DNA from: Psychrobacter namhaensis | GTDB lineage: Bacteria; Pseudomonadota; Gammaproteobacteria; Pseudomonadales; Moraxellaceae | Reading direction: 5' to 3' | NCBI RefSeq assembly: GCF_016107545.1 | Contig: NZ_JABASS010000002.1 | Location: forward strand, 370,394 to 434,393 | Length of the DNA stretch: 64,000 nt | Shown here: piece after piece, positions 39,637 to 47,891 of the stretch | How the letters are laid out: each line of letters opens with the position of its first letter | Numbering within the stretch: position 1 is the stretch's first letter | Program-made: the position numbers and the translations under genes | Notes under the pieces: model-generated | The model's database searches: none | Told to the model about the DNA's origin: nothing | The model's input: only the letters and a program-made list of their open reading frames with translations

Positions 39637-40788
39637 ATGCCTGATTTTTCTAGCGCCACTTATCAATTGACCTCTGATCCAGTAGGGACGTCAGCTTTTC
39701 ATGTGACGGGCGAGCACACACAGCCACTAAGAGTCGCTATTAACGGCTTTGGCCGTATCGGGCGTAACGTATTGCGTGCGCTACTAGAGCGCTTTGAGGT
39801 GTTGGGCCGAGCCATTCACGTTGTGGCGATTAATGACTTGGCACCCGCTGATATCCTATTACACCTGTTAAAGTTTGATAGTACCCATGGGCGTTTAAGT
39901 CGACTGGGTGTCAGTGCGGATATTGTGGCGATTGGCGCCGATGATGGTAGTAGAAGCCAGCTTTGTCTGACAAAAAACAATTATACGTACTGTATCAATT
40001 TGTTCTCAGAACCCAACCCTGCGCAGTTACCGTGGCAGGCACTGGCTGTCGATGTGGTGCTTGAGTGTACGGGGCACTTTCGCTCTTATAAGCAAGCGCA
40101 TCTGCACATTGAGGCGGGCGCCCAGCAAGTGATTATCGGTGCCGCGCCTTTCGATGATGTCGATGCCTGTATCGTCATGGGCGTGAACACAGAGGCGTTA
40201 ACGCGTGAGCTGCCGATCATTTCCAGCGTTTCTTGTACCACTCAGGCATTGGTCCCCTTGATCGATACATTAGATAAGGCATTTGGCGTAAAGTCGGCCA
40301 TGATGACGGAGATTCATGCGGTCACGGCTGATCAAACGGTACTGGATCAAGCGCATCGTGACCCAAGACGCGCGCGTGCTTCTGGTTACAATATTATTCC
40401 AACCACATCTAGTAGTATCGCTGCCACAGAGCGTGTGCTGCCAGCGATGATTGGCAAAATAAATGGTCATTCGATACGGGTACCCACTATTGATGTGGCT
40501 GCCATTGATGTCACCTTTGTCTTTGATACGTCCAATGTGAGTGTTGCAGAGATTGGCGCGGTCCTTAAGTCTGCCAGTCAAGCGCACCTGTTTGATATTA
40601 TGGCGTATACCGATGAGCCGTTGGTTTCCAGTGATTTTATCCATCAGACAGAGTCCCTTATTATTGATGGGCAGCAGCTGATGCAAGTTGGGGATCAGTA
40701 TAAGGTGTTTGCTTGGTATGATAACGAGTGGGGCTATGCCAATAGACTGCTAGATATGTGCTTACACCTCGCTTCAAGTACGCGATAA
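39637..40788 (+). CDS. Divergent glyceraldehyde-3-phosphate / erythrose-4-phosphate dehydrogenase family enzyme
   Basis: This is an NAD-binding GAPDH-family enzyme of 383 residues when started at the ATG at 39637. A TTG further up is less likely. The Rossmann loop INGFGRIGRN begins only at residue 35, so there is an N-terminal extension of about 30 residues. The nucleophile Cys200 and base His227 are kept. The classical SCTTN is SCTTQ here, and the phosphate-binding PTSTGAAKA region reads PTTSSSIAATE. KVFAWYDNEWGYANRL at the end is standard. Changes at both substrate sites make the substrate uncertain: glyceraldehyde 3-phosphate or erythrose 4-phosphate (the Epd reaction for pyridoxal phosphate). 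No pgk or fba gene is adjacent. Confidence 0.85.
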   Translation: MPDFSSATYQLTSDPVGTSAFHVTGEHTQPLRVAINGFGRIGRNVLRALLERFEVLGRAIHVVAINDLAPADILLHLLKFDSTHGRLSRLGVSADIVAIGADDGSRSQLCLTKNNYTYCINLFSEPNPAQLPWQALAVDVVLECTGHFRSYKQAHLHIEAGAQQVIIGAAPFDDVDACIVMGVNTEALTRELPIISSVSCTTQALVPLIDTLDKAFGVKSAMMTEIHAVTADQTVLDQAHRDPRRARASGYNIIPTTSSSIAATERVLPAMIGKINGHSIRVPTIDVAAIDVTFVFDTSNVSVAEIGAVLKSASQAHLFDIMAYTDEPLVSSDFIHQTESLIIDGQQLMQVGDQYKVFAWYDNEWGYANRLLDMCLHLASSTR

Positions 40789-40841
40789 AGCAGTGATAAC
40801 AAGGTATTAGAAAATTAATTTAAATTTTTTGAATTATAGGC

Positions 40842-40869
40842 TTGCATTATAAAATGATATCTATATAAT
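40842..40869 (+). promoter_or_regulatory. Promoter of tRNA-Ser
   Basis: TTGCAT and a perfect TATAAT are 16 bases apart. The -10 ends 11 bases before the first base of the tRNA, a very short leader as usual for tRNA genes. Confidence 0.75.
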
Positions 40870-40880
40870 GATGCACCAAT

Positions 40881-40971
40881 GGAGACGTGGCAGAGCGGTT
40901 GAATGCACCGGTCTTGAAAACCGACAAGGGTTCATAGCCCTTCGAGAGTTCGAATCTCTCCGTCTCCGCCA
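40881..40971 (+). tRNA. tRNA-Ser (anticodon TGA)
   Basis: A class II tRNA of 91 bases with encoded CCA. The acceptor GGAGACG pairs with CGTCTCC, the anticodon loop CTTGAAA carries TGA, and a long variable arm (CAAGGGTTCATAGCCCTTC) precedes the T arm with GTTCGAATC. A promoter directly upstream and a terminator directly downstream flank it. Confidence 0.97.
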
Positions 40972-40977
40972 AATTCG

Positions 40978-41014
40978 AAAAACCCCCAATCAGCAATGAT
41001 TGGGGGTTTTTTAT
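40978..41014 (+). terminator. Intrinsic terminator after tRNA-Ser
   Basis: A perfect 12-base stem (AACCCCCAATCA and complement) closes on a GCAA tetraloop with A-run before and T-run after, ten bases beyond the tRNA. Confidence 0.92.
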
Positions 41015-41055
41015 TGTGTCTTCTATATCAACCTCAACGCGCCAAACCACACCTG

Positions 41056-41781
41056 TTATTTCACTAGCGATTCGCCAAACTTAATTTTTTGACCGTCTTC
41101 TAATACGAGTGTTCCTTCAGTAATCTCAATCGTCATATCTTTGGTGTTTCTGATGGCACGCATGACGTTGATATCCTCAATACTACTTTCAATGATTATT
41201 TTGCCAGATTGTTCTGGCTTAATAGGCGGATCGAAGTCTGTTAGAGGGACACTAAAGCTTTTACCTTGCTTTAGATGGATGTCTTGCATGGTTAGTGTGC
41301 CTTTAAAGCTCTGAATGGCAATATCACCGTGATTTGAGAGCATAAACTGCAACTTTACTTGGTTTAAGCTGTCGCTATCGCTACTTTTAACGGGTAGGAG
41401 GGCAACAGGGTACTTTGCGGTTAGGGCGTGCTGGTTTGTGGCGATTGGGCTTTTTTGACCCGTTGGATTATTTGGATGCAAGCGCTCATACTCACGCTGC
41501 TGTATGAGGGCTTGCTTGATGGTGGTGCGCGGCATCGCTCCTGATTCATAAGCTTCGCTCAGCTTCATTCTTAGCATATAGCGACTGAGCAGCTGCTGGT
41601 CGGATTCAGGCAGTTGCTCTAACGTTGGGCCCAGCTCTTTTTGCCATTGATCCGAGTCGGTCGGTATGGTCTTTTTGCTTGGATCAATTTGTGGCGGCGA
41701 GCAGGCAGGAGCGAGCGCTAGCATCGCTAAAGCGCCCGTTAATAACAATACTTTGCTGAAACGTTGATGTAATTCCATCAT
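41056..41781 (-). CDS. Predicted lipoprotein, function unknown
   Basis: I do not recognise this 241-residue protein. Residues 1-26 form a lipoprotein signal peptide with lipobox LAPAC, so Cys27 would be lipid-modified and the protein tethered in the periplasm, probably to the outer membrane (Ser and Pro follow the Cys). The middle part (about 45-100) is helical, with a Met-rich SRYMLRMKLSEAYESG segment. The C-terminal half (about 120-240) looks like a beta-sandwich with alternating strands (VKLQFMLSNHGDIAIQSFKGTLTM). AGGAGG stands six bases before the ATG. It is alone on the minus strand. Confidence 0.8.
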   Translation of the reverse strand: MMELHQRFSKVLLLTGALAMLALAPACSPPQIDPSKKTIPTDSDQWQKELGPTLEQLPESDQQLLSRYMLRMKLSEAYESGAMPRTTIKQALIQQREYERLHPNNPTGQKSPIATNQHALTAKYPVALLPVKSSDSDSLNQVKLQFMLSNHGDIAIQSFKGTLTMQDIHLKQGKSFSVPLTDFDPPIKPEQSGKIIIESSIEDINVMRAIRNTKDMTIEITEGTLVLEDGQKIKFGESLVK

Positions 41782-42124
41782 CGTGCACCTCCTAGTAAAC
41801 CCTGAATAATACTAATGACTACTTATTTAATATACCGCGTTTATCGATGTATTGTGTTTAATTATGGCTAAATACTGTAGTCAACTTAATCGAGAGACAC
41901 AGAGATGTGTGTCTTTGTCTTTAACGAAGAAAAACGTAAAGAGACATATAAAGCAGCGGGTTTATAAAAAATCGTGCATGAGGGTGCGTTTACTGTTTTA
42001 TACACCCACAAAAAAAGACTAAGTGCGCATCGGCATACTTAGTCTTTTTTGTGAGAAGCCCTACGTATTTTGGCTCTAACCCCATCAAATCATATTTTTT
42101 AATGTGAGCCTTTTAATAGCCTTT
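41782..42124. other. Gap between lipoprotein gene and RHH gene
   Basis: Non-coding, 343 bases, both flanking genes on the minus strand. It contains the terminator at 42007-42053. The part next to the lipoprotein gene should carry its promoter, which I cannot define. Confidence 0.4.
42007..42053 (-). terminator. Terminator after the RHH gene (symmetrical)
   Basis: Arms of 17-18 bases (CACAAAAAAGACTAAGT against ACTTAGTCTTTTTTGTG) with a 12-base loop and T-runs on both strands, about 70 bases after the RHH stop codon. Confidence 0.8.
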
Positions 42125-42454
42125 TTACTCGTTGTCTTGCAGCTCTGACAAAGGGTGAGAAATATTATTATTGTGAGTCACGACAATCGCTTCATCGATA
42201 ATGTGTTGACTGACACCGCGTTTACGCAACGTTTCGATAAAAACCTCATCGTGCGCTAGCGTATAATCCTGATGGTCACGATCAAGACCTTGACGAATGT
42301 ATAGGCGAATAAGCCCTTGGATACGTTTAAAACCCAACTCTGACGACGTCGTTTCTAATAGCGCAATCATCTCTTCAGACAAACGTACACTGATCGGGCG
42401 CATGATTTTTTGCGGATGATCAGAAAATTTATTTTTTACACGTACAGGTATCAT
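42125..42454 (-). CDS. Ribbon-helix-helix (CopG-like) DNA-binding protein
   Basis: This is a 109-residue protein. Residues about 18-58 fit a ribbon-helix-helix fold: the strand RPISVRLSEEM, helix MIALLETTSSELG, and the second helix IQGLIRLYIRQGLDR. Such proteins bind DNA as dimers through the N-terminal strand and often repress their own gene or a toxin. The C-terminal half has no recognised domain (HDEVFIETLRKRGVSQHIIDEAIVV). There is no toxin gene partner beside it, so a free-standing regulator is likelier than an antitoxin. Start uncertain because no strong ribosome-binding site is seen. Confidence 0.75.
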   Translation of the reverse strand: MIPVRVKNKFSDHPQKIMRPISVRLSEEMIALLETTSSELGFKRIQGLIRLYIRQGLDRDHQDYTLAHDEVFIETLRKRGVSQHIIDEAIVVTHNNNISHPLSELQDNE

Positions 42455-42620
42455 AATAAACCATTACTTTTAGTGAGTAGGAGTAAAGCAATCAGACGAA
42501 AACTAACCCAATCAAGACTAACCTTACCATACAACAAAAATACCTAAAAGAACACCACGGCCGCGCTAATATTCTCGTCGTTAGACATGACAGTCATTAA
42601 AGATAAAAGCTGCGACCATA

Positions 42621-42655
42621 AAAAAACCTTCATCAAATAGTGATGAAGGTTTTTA
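42621..42655 (-). terminator. Terminator of tRNA-Asn
   Basis: A 13-base perfect stem (AAAACCTTCATCA and complement) with a five-base loop lies ten bases beyond the tRNA 3' end on the minus strand, with a T-run on that strand. Confidence 0.88.
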
Positions 42656-42660
42656 GTATA

Positions 42661-42736
42661 TGGCTCTCCAACCTGGGCTCGAACCAGGGACACACGGATT
42701 AACAGTCCGTTGCTCTACCAACTGAGCTATTGGAGA
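42661..42736 (-). tRNA. tRNA-Asn (anticodon GTT)
   Basis: 76 bases with encoded CCA on the minus strand. The acceptor TCTCCAA pairs with TTGGAGA, the D arm is AGCTCAGTTGGTAGAGC, the anticodon loop CTGTTAA carries GTT, and the T arm reads CCTGGTTCGAGCCCAGG. It has its own promoter and terminator. No integrase or attachment-site duplication is seen. Confidence 0.97.
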
Positions 42737-42827
42737 ATAAGTTGTCATAACAGCAAGTGTTTTAAGCGTTGTACAAGAAGCTTTAAATAAGGATAGCTAC
42801 TTGGCTTGTTTGCGTTATGTGGGGCAC

Positions 42828-42856
42828 ATTTTAGCCAAGTCGGTATGGGCTGTCAA
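42828..42856 (-). promoter_or_regulatory. Promoter of tRNA-Asn
   Basis: On the minus strand a perfect TTGACA (42856-42851) and TAAAAT (42833-42828) are exactly 17 bases apart, about 90 bases before the tRNA 5' end. Confidence 0.8.
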
Positions 42857-42895
42857 CCTTATTATGACATTAATTATAAATATTATCGCAATCTG

Positions 42896-42918
42896 GCAAA
42901 AAGGGCTTATTAGCCCTT
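42896..42918 (-). terminator. Orphan intrinsic terminator on the minus strand
   Basis: Read on the minus strand, AAGGGCT-AATA-AGCCCTT is followed by further T. No minus-strand gene lies to its right within this window for at least several kilobases, so it may end an unannotated small RNA or insulate the tRNA promoter. Confidence 0.5.
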
Positions 42919-43232
42919 GCTATGCGCTCCCTCGGTCAACGGATACGTCCAACATGCTGGCTTATTTATTCAACGACTCACCACCCTTATTGGTTGCTCT
43001 GTTTAGCCACCTTGCTCCTCTAAAATTTTAGTACCAGATAGGTCCTTATAAAGCGATATTTGATTGAAAAACGGTTTGTTTTTTGGCCGCTAAAGCCATT
43101 TTTATGGTATTTAAACCAAGAAATCATAAACTTACCCTTCACATTACTGAAAACTTTCTATAAAATACCGACCATGTGGTTTCTTTATCATACTTTTTAC
43201 TATATGCTTCATTTGAGATGGGTAACCTAACT

Positions 43233-43577
43233 ATGAGTCCTACCACTATTGCTTATGGTTATCTTGCCATGGCCATTATTTGTGAGGTGATTGGTACGAC
43301 CTTTCTCGCAAAGTCAGAGCAGTTTACGCGTTTGGTACCAACCTTAATCATGGGTGTGCTTTATGCCATCTCATTTTACTTATTAACGCAGACGCTCAAG
43401 ACCATACCGCTTGGTATTGCTTATGCGCTGTGGGGCGGACTGGGCATTGTGCTGACATCGCTCGTTAGCGTGGTGGTGTTTAAGCAAAGCCTCGATGCAG
43501 CAGCCGTGGTGGGGATTACGATGATCGTGAGTGGGGTTGTGGTGATGAATTTATTGTCTAAGTCTATGGTGCACTAA
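43233..43577 (+). CDS. Small multidrug resistance (SMR) family transporter
   Basis: This is a 114-residue inner-membrane protein with four hydrophobic helices. The essential membrane glutamate of EmrE-type exporters is in ICEVIGTTFLAKSEQFT (Glu18). The family segments YAISFYLLTQTLKTIPLGIAYALWGGLG and SGVVVMNLLS are intact. Members exchange protons for quaternary ammonium compounds or related cations. I choose the ATG at 43233 over one at 43218 or further upstream because it gives the family N-terminus. The TetR gene starts 1 base after its stop codon, indicating one transcript. Near a choline/betaine cluster, a role with quaternary amines is possible. Confidence 0.9.
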   Translation: MSPTTIAYGYLAMAIICEVIGTTFLAKSEQFTRLVPTLIMGVLYAISFYLLTQTLKTIPLGIAYALWGGLGIVLTSLVSVVVFKQSLDAAAVVGITMIVSGVVVMNLLSKSMVH

Positions 43578-43578
43578 G

Positions 43579-44154
43579 ATGGAAATGGAAAATGCTTATA
43601 AGCGTAAAAAACAACCAGAAGTCATTCGCCGCGCGCTCCTTGACCAAGCCGCAAGGATAACGTTAGAGCAGGGTTTGTCTAAGGTCACTTTTCAAGCAGT
43701 TGCTGATGCAGTAGGGGTGACTAAAGGGGGCGTGATGCATCACTTCGCCACCAAAAATGCGCTGATCCTCGAAGTGTTTAATGACGCTATGGCCAAATTT
43801 GAGGCAGAAGTGGATGCAGCAATGGCCAAGGATCCTGTGCGTTATGGCTCTTTTACCCGTGCCTATATCGATGCCACTATTAGCCTAGGCGAGAAGGGAC
43901 AAAAAGAGTTTGATAATCAGGCAACATTATATGTATTGATGCTAGGCGACAGTGAGATGCGTGAATTGTGGGCGCAGTGGGCAAATGAACAACTGAAAAA
44001 ACATGAAGCCACTGATAATACCGAAACGTTATGTATGGTGCGTCTGGTCGCTGATGGTATTTGGCTCTCTGATTTTTCAGGCATCAACATATCGGATAAA
44101 AAGTCGTTACGTGCTCGTTTGCTACAAATGACGCAGCGTGACTTTGATCAATAA
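43579..44154 (+). CDS. TetR-family transcriptional regulator
   Basis: This is a 191-residue repressor-type protein. The helix-turn-helix lies at residues about 17-62 (RRALLDQAARITLEQG, then VTFQAVADAVGVTKGGVMHHF), followed by a ligand-binding helical domain. It is not a close match to BetI, whose recognition region reads quite differently (TGIISHYF). It starts one base after the SMR stop codon, so the two are co-transcribed, and betB begins 191 bases downstream. It could control the SMR gene, the bet genes or both. The start may be the second ATG at 43585. Confidence 0.9.
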   Translation: MEMENAYKRKKQPEVIRRALLDQAARITLEQGLSKVTFQAVADAVGVTKGGVMHHFATKNALILEVFNDAMAKFEAEVDAAMAKDPVRYGSFTRAYIDATISLGEKGQKEFDNQATLYVLMLGDSEMRELWAQWANEQLKKHEATDNTETLCMVRLVADGIWLSDFSGINISDKKSLRARLLQMTQRDFDQ

Positions 44155-44278
44155 GATGAAAACATGGATAAATAAGTTTAACGCACGGTTTATACAGGCT
44201 CGCTAAGACAACCGTCAAAAACATGAACGGCATACTTAGTCAGTAAATATCCCATAAATTTTATCCCAATACTTAAGT

Positions 44279-44293
44279 AATGACGAATTCATT
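44279..44293. promoter_or_regulatory. Imperfect palindrome upstream of betB, candidate operator
   Basis: AATGA-CGAAT-TCATT, arms of five bases around a five-base centre, lies 53 bases before the betB start codon. Position and symmetry would suit TetR-family binding. No supporting copy upstream of the SMR gene was found. Confidence 0.25.
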
Positions 44294-44345
44294 GGTTTGC
44301 GCGATTCATTCTTAACAGCGCGGCCAATCGTCGTAAGGAGAACCT

Positions 44346-45848
44346 ATGACAGATTCAAAAAACGTAACAGACATCATTGATTTAGAAAAAGTGCAAACCG
44401 CCTATATCAACGGCCGTTATTTGGCTGTCGATGAGTCACTGTCCACCTTTGAAGACATTAATCCGGCGACGGGCGAGGTATTGGCAACCATTCAGCAAAC
44501 CACCCATGAGCAGATTAATGAGGCGGTACAAGCCGCACAGCAAGGTCAAAAAATTTGGGCTGCTATGACGCCCGTTGAGCGTAGCCGTATTTTACTGAAC
44601 GCAGTTGACATACTACGCGCGCGCAATGATGTGCTGGCGTTACTGGAAACCAAAGACACAGGCAAAGCGCTCTCTGAGACGAAATATGTGGATATCGTTA
44701 CGGGTGCTGATGTGGTGGAGTACTATGCAGGGCTTGCGCCAATGATTGAGGGTCGCCAGATTCCGCTGCGTGACAGCAGTTTTGTTTATACGCGCCGCGA
44801 GCCGCTGGGCGTGGTGGCAGGCATTGGCGCATGGAACTATCCCATCCAGATCGCTATGTGGAAGGCCGCTCCAGCCTTGGCCGCGGGTAATGCGATGATT
44901 TTTAAGCCATCAGAAGTCACGCCTTTAACCGCACTAAAACTGGCAGAAATCTTGACAGAAGCGGGACTGCCAAATGGCGTTTTCAACGTGGTACAAGGTA
45001 ATTATGAAGTGGGCGAAGCACTCACTCAGCATCCTGATATTGCCAAAGTATCGTTTACGGGCGGCGTACCGACGGGTAAAAAAGTCATGTCGAGTGCAGC
45101 AACATCGTCTCTTAAAGACGTGACGCTCGAGCTTGGTGGTAAGTCCCCGTTGATTATATTTGATGATGCAGACATCGATACCGCCGCTGACATCGCGATG
45201 ATGGCCAACTTCTATAGCAGCGGTCAAGTATGTACCAATGGTACGCGAGTGTTTATCCCTAAAGCGTTACAAGCCAAATTTGAGCAAGCCATCTTGACGC
45301 GTGTCGAGCGTATTAAGCTTGGCGATCCGATGGACGAAAGCGTCAATATGGGCCCATTGGTCAGTTTTTCGCATATGGAAAGAGTGCTTGGCTATATTGA
45401 GCAAGGCAAAGCCAGTGGCGCACGTTTGCTCACGGGCGGTGAGCGTGTCACGACAGACTCACTTGCAAAAGGCGCATTTGTGGCGCCGACTGTCTTTACA
45501 GATTGCCATGATGATATGTCCATCGTACGCGAGGAAATCTTTGGTCCTGTGATGTCAATACTGACGTATGAGACCGAAGCAGAGGTGATCCGCCGCGCCA
45601 ATGATACTGAGTATGGGTTGGCGGCTGGGGTGGTGACTGCTGATTTAACAAGAGCGCACCGAGTCATTGCACAAATCGAAGCGGGTATCTGCTGGTTGAA
45701 CACGTGGGGTGAGTCAGCCGCACAAATGCCAGTCGGCGGTTATAAGCATTCGGGTATTGGCCGTGAAAATGGCATTGAAGCCCTTGAGCATTACACTCAA
45801 ACCAAGTCTATCCAAGTAGAATTGGGGACGTTTGAGTCGGTATTTTAA
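44346..45848 (+). CDS. betB: Betaine aldehyde dehydrogenase
   Basis: BetB oxidises betaine aldehyde to the osmoprotectant glycine betaine with NAD(P). It has 500 residues (E. coli 490). Catalytic motifs are [19 protein letters not shown] (Asn), [11 protein letters not shown] (Glu) and [13 protein letters not shown] (Cys); the last is the betaine-aldehyde subgroup form. [22 protein letters not shown] is also typical. AAGGAG stands before the ATG. The betA and betT genes follow on the same strand, which confirms the substrate. Confidence 0.96.
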   Translation: MTDSKNVTDIIDLEKVQTAYINGRYLAVDESLSTFEDINPATGEVLATIQQTTHEQINEAVQAAQQGQKIWAAMTPVERSRILLNAVDILRARNDVLALLETKDTGKALSETKYVDIVTGADVVEYYAGLAPMIEGRQIPLRDSSFVYTRREPLGVVAGIGAWNYPIQIAMWKAAPALAAGNAMIFKPSEVTPLTALKLAEILTEAGLPNGVFNVVQGNYEVGEALTQHPDIAKVSFTGGVPTGKKVMSSAATSSLKDVTLELGGKSPLIIFDDADIDTAADIAMMANFYSSGQVCTNGTRVFIPKALQAKFEQAILTRVERIKLGDPMDESVNMGPLVSFSHMERVLGYIEQGKASGARLLTGGERVTTDSLAKGAFVAPTVFTDCHDDMSIVREEIFGPVMSILTYETEAEVIRRANDTEYGLAAGVVTADLTRAHRVIAQIEAGICWLNTWGESAAQMPVGGYKHSGIGRENGIEALEHYTQTKSIQVELGTFESVF

Positions 45849-45874
45849 TCGTTGGTATTGAGAAAAAAATAAGG

Positions 45875-45909
45875 CAGTAAGGTTGATTATTTTTTATTCG
45901 ACCTTGCTG
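45875..45909. repeat. Hairpin in the betB-betA gap
   Basis: Arms 45875-45886 and 45898-45909 (CAGTAAGGTTGA against TCGACCTTGCTG, with two G:U-type mismatches) enclose an AT-only loop of 11 bases. There is no T-run after it, so it may be a stability or attenuation element rather than a full terminator. Confidence 0.5.
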
Positions 45910-45952
45910 ATACTAAACGATTGACGTTTTTTTCAATATTACGGAGCATGTT

Positions 45953-47653
45953 ATGACATCAAATACCCTGGAATATGACTATATTATTGTCGGTGCAGGC
46001 TCAGCAGGTAATGTGCTGTCCACACGTTTAACCGAAGATGCCAATATTAAGGTGTTGCTGTTAGAAGCAGGCCGTCCTGATTACCGATTGGATTTTCGTA
46101 CCCAAATGCCCGCCGCGCTTGCGATGCCTTTGCAAGGGACTACTTATAATTGGGGTTATAAAACAGATCCTGAACCGTACATGAATAACCGTGTTATGGA
46201 CTGTGGTCGCGGCAAAGGGCTTGGTGGCTCATCGCTGATCAATGGGATGTGTTATATCCGTGGTAATGCGTTAGATTTTGATGATTGGGCCAAACTAGAC
46301 GGTTTATCGGATTGGACGTATTTGGACTGCTTGCCTTATTTTAAAAAATCAGAAAACCGTGACATTGGCGAAAATGACTATCATGGCGCGGGTGGTCCTG
46401 TTGAGATGACCACGTCAAAGCCTGGGGTGAACCCACTGTTTCAAGCCATGATCGAAGCGGGCGTGCAAGCGGGCTATCCGCGCACCGAAGACTTGAACGG
46501 CTATCAGCAAGAAGGCTTTGGTCCGATGGATCGCTTTGTCACGCCCAACGGTCGCCGCGCATCGACGGCTCGTGGTTATCTCGATCGTGCCAAACCTCGT
46601 AGCAATATCACGATTTTGACCGGCGCGCTGACTGATGTGATCTTATTCGATGGCAAGCGTGCTGTCGGCGTGAAAGTAGAACACGAAGGTCAGAGTAAAA
46701 ACTTCTATGCGTCTCGTGAAGTGATTGTCTCCTCTGGTGCAATTGCCTCACCGCAATTATTGCAACGCTCAGGTGTTGGTCCTGGACAGTGGCTCAAAGA
46801 TTTGGGCGTGACTGAAGTGCTGGATCTGCCAGGCGTAGGCAATAACCTCCAAGATCATTTGGAGTTGTACATGCAGTATGAGTGTAAGCTACCGGTCTCA
46901 ATTGCGCCTGCTAATAAGTGGTGGAATAAGCCCGCGATTGGGGCCGAGTGGTTGTTCAATGGTACAGGGCTGGGCGCGTCTAACCAATTTGAGGGTGGCG
47001 GCTTTATCCGTACCGATGAGAAGTTTACACATCCTAATATTCAGTATCATTTCTTGCCGCTTGCGGTTCGTTATGATGGTCGAAGTGCCAGTGATTCTCA
47101 TAGCTTTCAGGCGCATGTTGGCTCATTGCGTTCACCCAGTCGCGGCCGTGTAAAGCTGACCTCAAAAGATCCAAAAGCCCATCCTAGTATCCTATTTAAC
47201 TACATGTCTCATGAGCAAGACTGGCAAGAGTTTCGAGCCGCCATGCGTATCACTCGCGAGATTATGCATCAGCCGGCGCTTGACCCTTACCGTGGCCGTG
47301 CTATATCACCAAGCGAAGATTTAGTGACCGATCAGCAGCTAGACGACTATGTGCGCGAACATGGTGAGACCGCCTACCACCCCTCTTGTACGTGTGCGAT
47401 GGGCGAAGGGAATGATGCGGTGGTGAATGGTGAAGGTCTGGTACACGGTATCGATGGCCTGCGTGTCGTCGATGCGTCAATTATGCCAAATATCATCAGT
47501 GGCAATCTCAACGCGACCACCATTATGCTCGCAGAAAAAATCGCCGATAAGATGCGCGGCGTACAGCTACCACGCTCGACGGCAGACTACTATGTGGCTA
47601 ATGGTGCGCCGCTGCGATCTGAGCCGATGCGCGATTACAGTCTTATTGTATAA
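45953..47653 (+). CDS. betA: Choline dehydrogenase
   Basis: BetA is a membrane-associated FAD enzyme of the GMC family that oxidises choline to betaine aldehyde, passing electrons to the respiratory chain. It has 566 residues (E. coli 556). The FAD loop [37 protein letters not shown], the signature [18 protein letters not shown], the catalytic His in [10 protein letters not shown] and Asn in [15 protein letters not shown] match BetA more closely than the second GMC protein of this window. It lies 104 bases after betB. Confidence 0.96.
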   Translation: MTSNTLEYDYIIVGAGSAGNVLSTRLTEDANIKVLLLEAGRPDYRLDFRTQMPAALAMPLQGTTYNWGYKTDPEPYMNNRVMDCGRGKGLGGSSLINGMCYIRGNALDFDDWAKLDGLSDWTYLDCLPYFKKSENRDIGENDYHGAGGPVEMTTSKPGVNPLFQAMIEAGVQAGYPRTEDLNGYQQEGFGPMDRFVTPNGRRASTARGYLDRAKPRSNITILTGALTDVILFDGKRAVGVKVEHEGQSKNFYASREVIVSSGAIASPQLLQRSGVGPGQWLKDLGVTEVLDLPGVGNNLQDHLELYMQYECKLPVSIAPANKWWNKPAIGAEWLFNGTGLGASNQFEGGGFIRTDEKFTHPNIQYHFLPLAVRYDGRSASDSHSFQAHVGSLRSPSRGRVKLTSKDPKAHPSILFNYMSHEQDWQEFRAAMRITREIMHQPALDPYRGRAISPSEDLVTDQQLDDYVREHGETAYHPSCTCAMGEGNDAVVNGEGLVHGIDGLRVVDASIMPNIISGNLNATTIMLAEKIADKMRGVQLPRSTADYYVANGAPLRSEPMRDYSLIV

Positions 47654-47698
47654 GCTGCTGCCAAACGACTAACCAAATAACCATGTAAGAGCATGTCA

Positions 47699-47731
47699 CA
47701 AAAAAGACCTTTCTAAGTAAAGGTCTTTTTC
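47699..47731 (+). terminator. Intrinsic terminator after betA
   Basis: AAAAAGACCTTT and AAAGGTCTTTTT arms around a six-base loop, 45 bases after betA. It separates the betBA transcript from betT, which therefore has its own promoter. Confidence 0.88.
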
Positions 47732-47891
47732 ATCAACGATACCGTATTGACGTTATCGTTGTGTTTGTATCTGTTGTGAACTCCATAACAACGTTTCATT
47801 TATTGGTACTGCTTTGTGCGTCATGCGGTTGTGAAGTTATCACGGACAAAGCACTATCAGACCCTGTTTAATTTACCTATTGAGGTCTTTT

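Larger units (their letters stand above)
42737..43232. other. Gap between tRNA-Asn and SMR gene
   Basis: These 496 bases have no credible gene. A 76-codon + strand frame (42801-43031) has no ribosome-binding site and a composition unlike protein. The stretch carries the tRNA-Asn promoter (42828-42856) and an orphan terminator-like hairpin for the minus strand (42896-42918). Confidence 0.55.

Noticed and set aside
40847..41050. 67-codon minus-strand frame over tRNA-Ser
   Set aside because: It is antisense to a tRNA; such frames (with the ERFELSKGYEP-type translation) are a common false gene over tRNA-Ser.
42125..42454. RHH gene as antitoxin of a toxin-antitoxin pair
   Set aside because: No toxin-sized gene stands next to it on either side; tRNA-Asn and a long gap are the neighbours.
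42661..42736. tRNA-Asn as integration site of a genomic island
   Set aside because: No integrase and no repeated tRNA 3' end found in the window.
42801..43031. 76-codon + strand frame downstream of tRNA-Asn
   Set aside because: It spans the tRNA promoter and an orphan terminator and has no ribosome-binding site or recognisable domain.
43579..44154. Calling the TetR gene betI
   Set aside because: The recognition helix and surrounding sequence differ from BetI, and it is coupled to an SMR gene rather than to betB.
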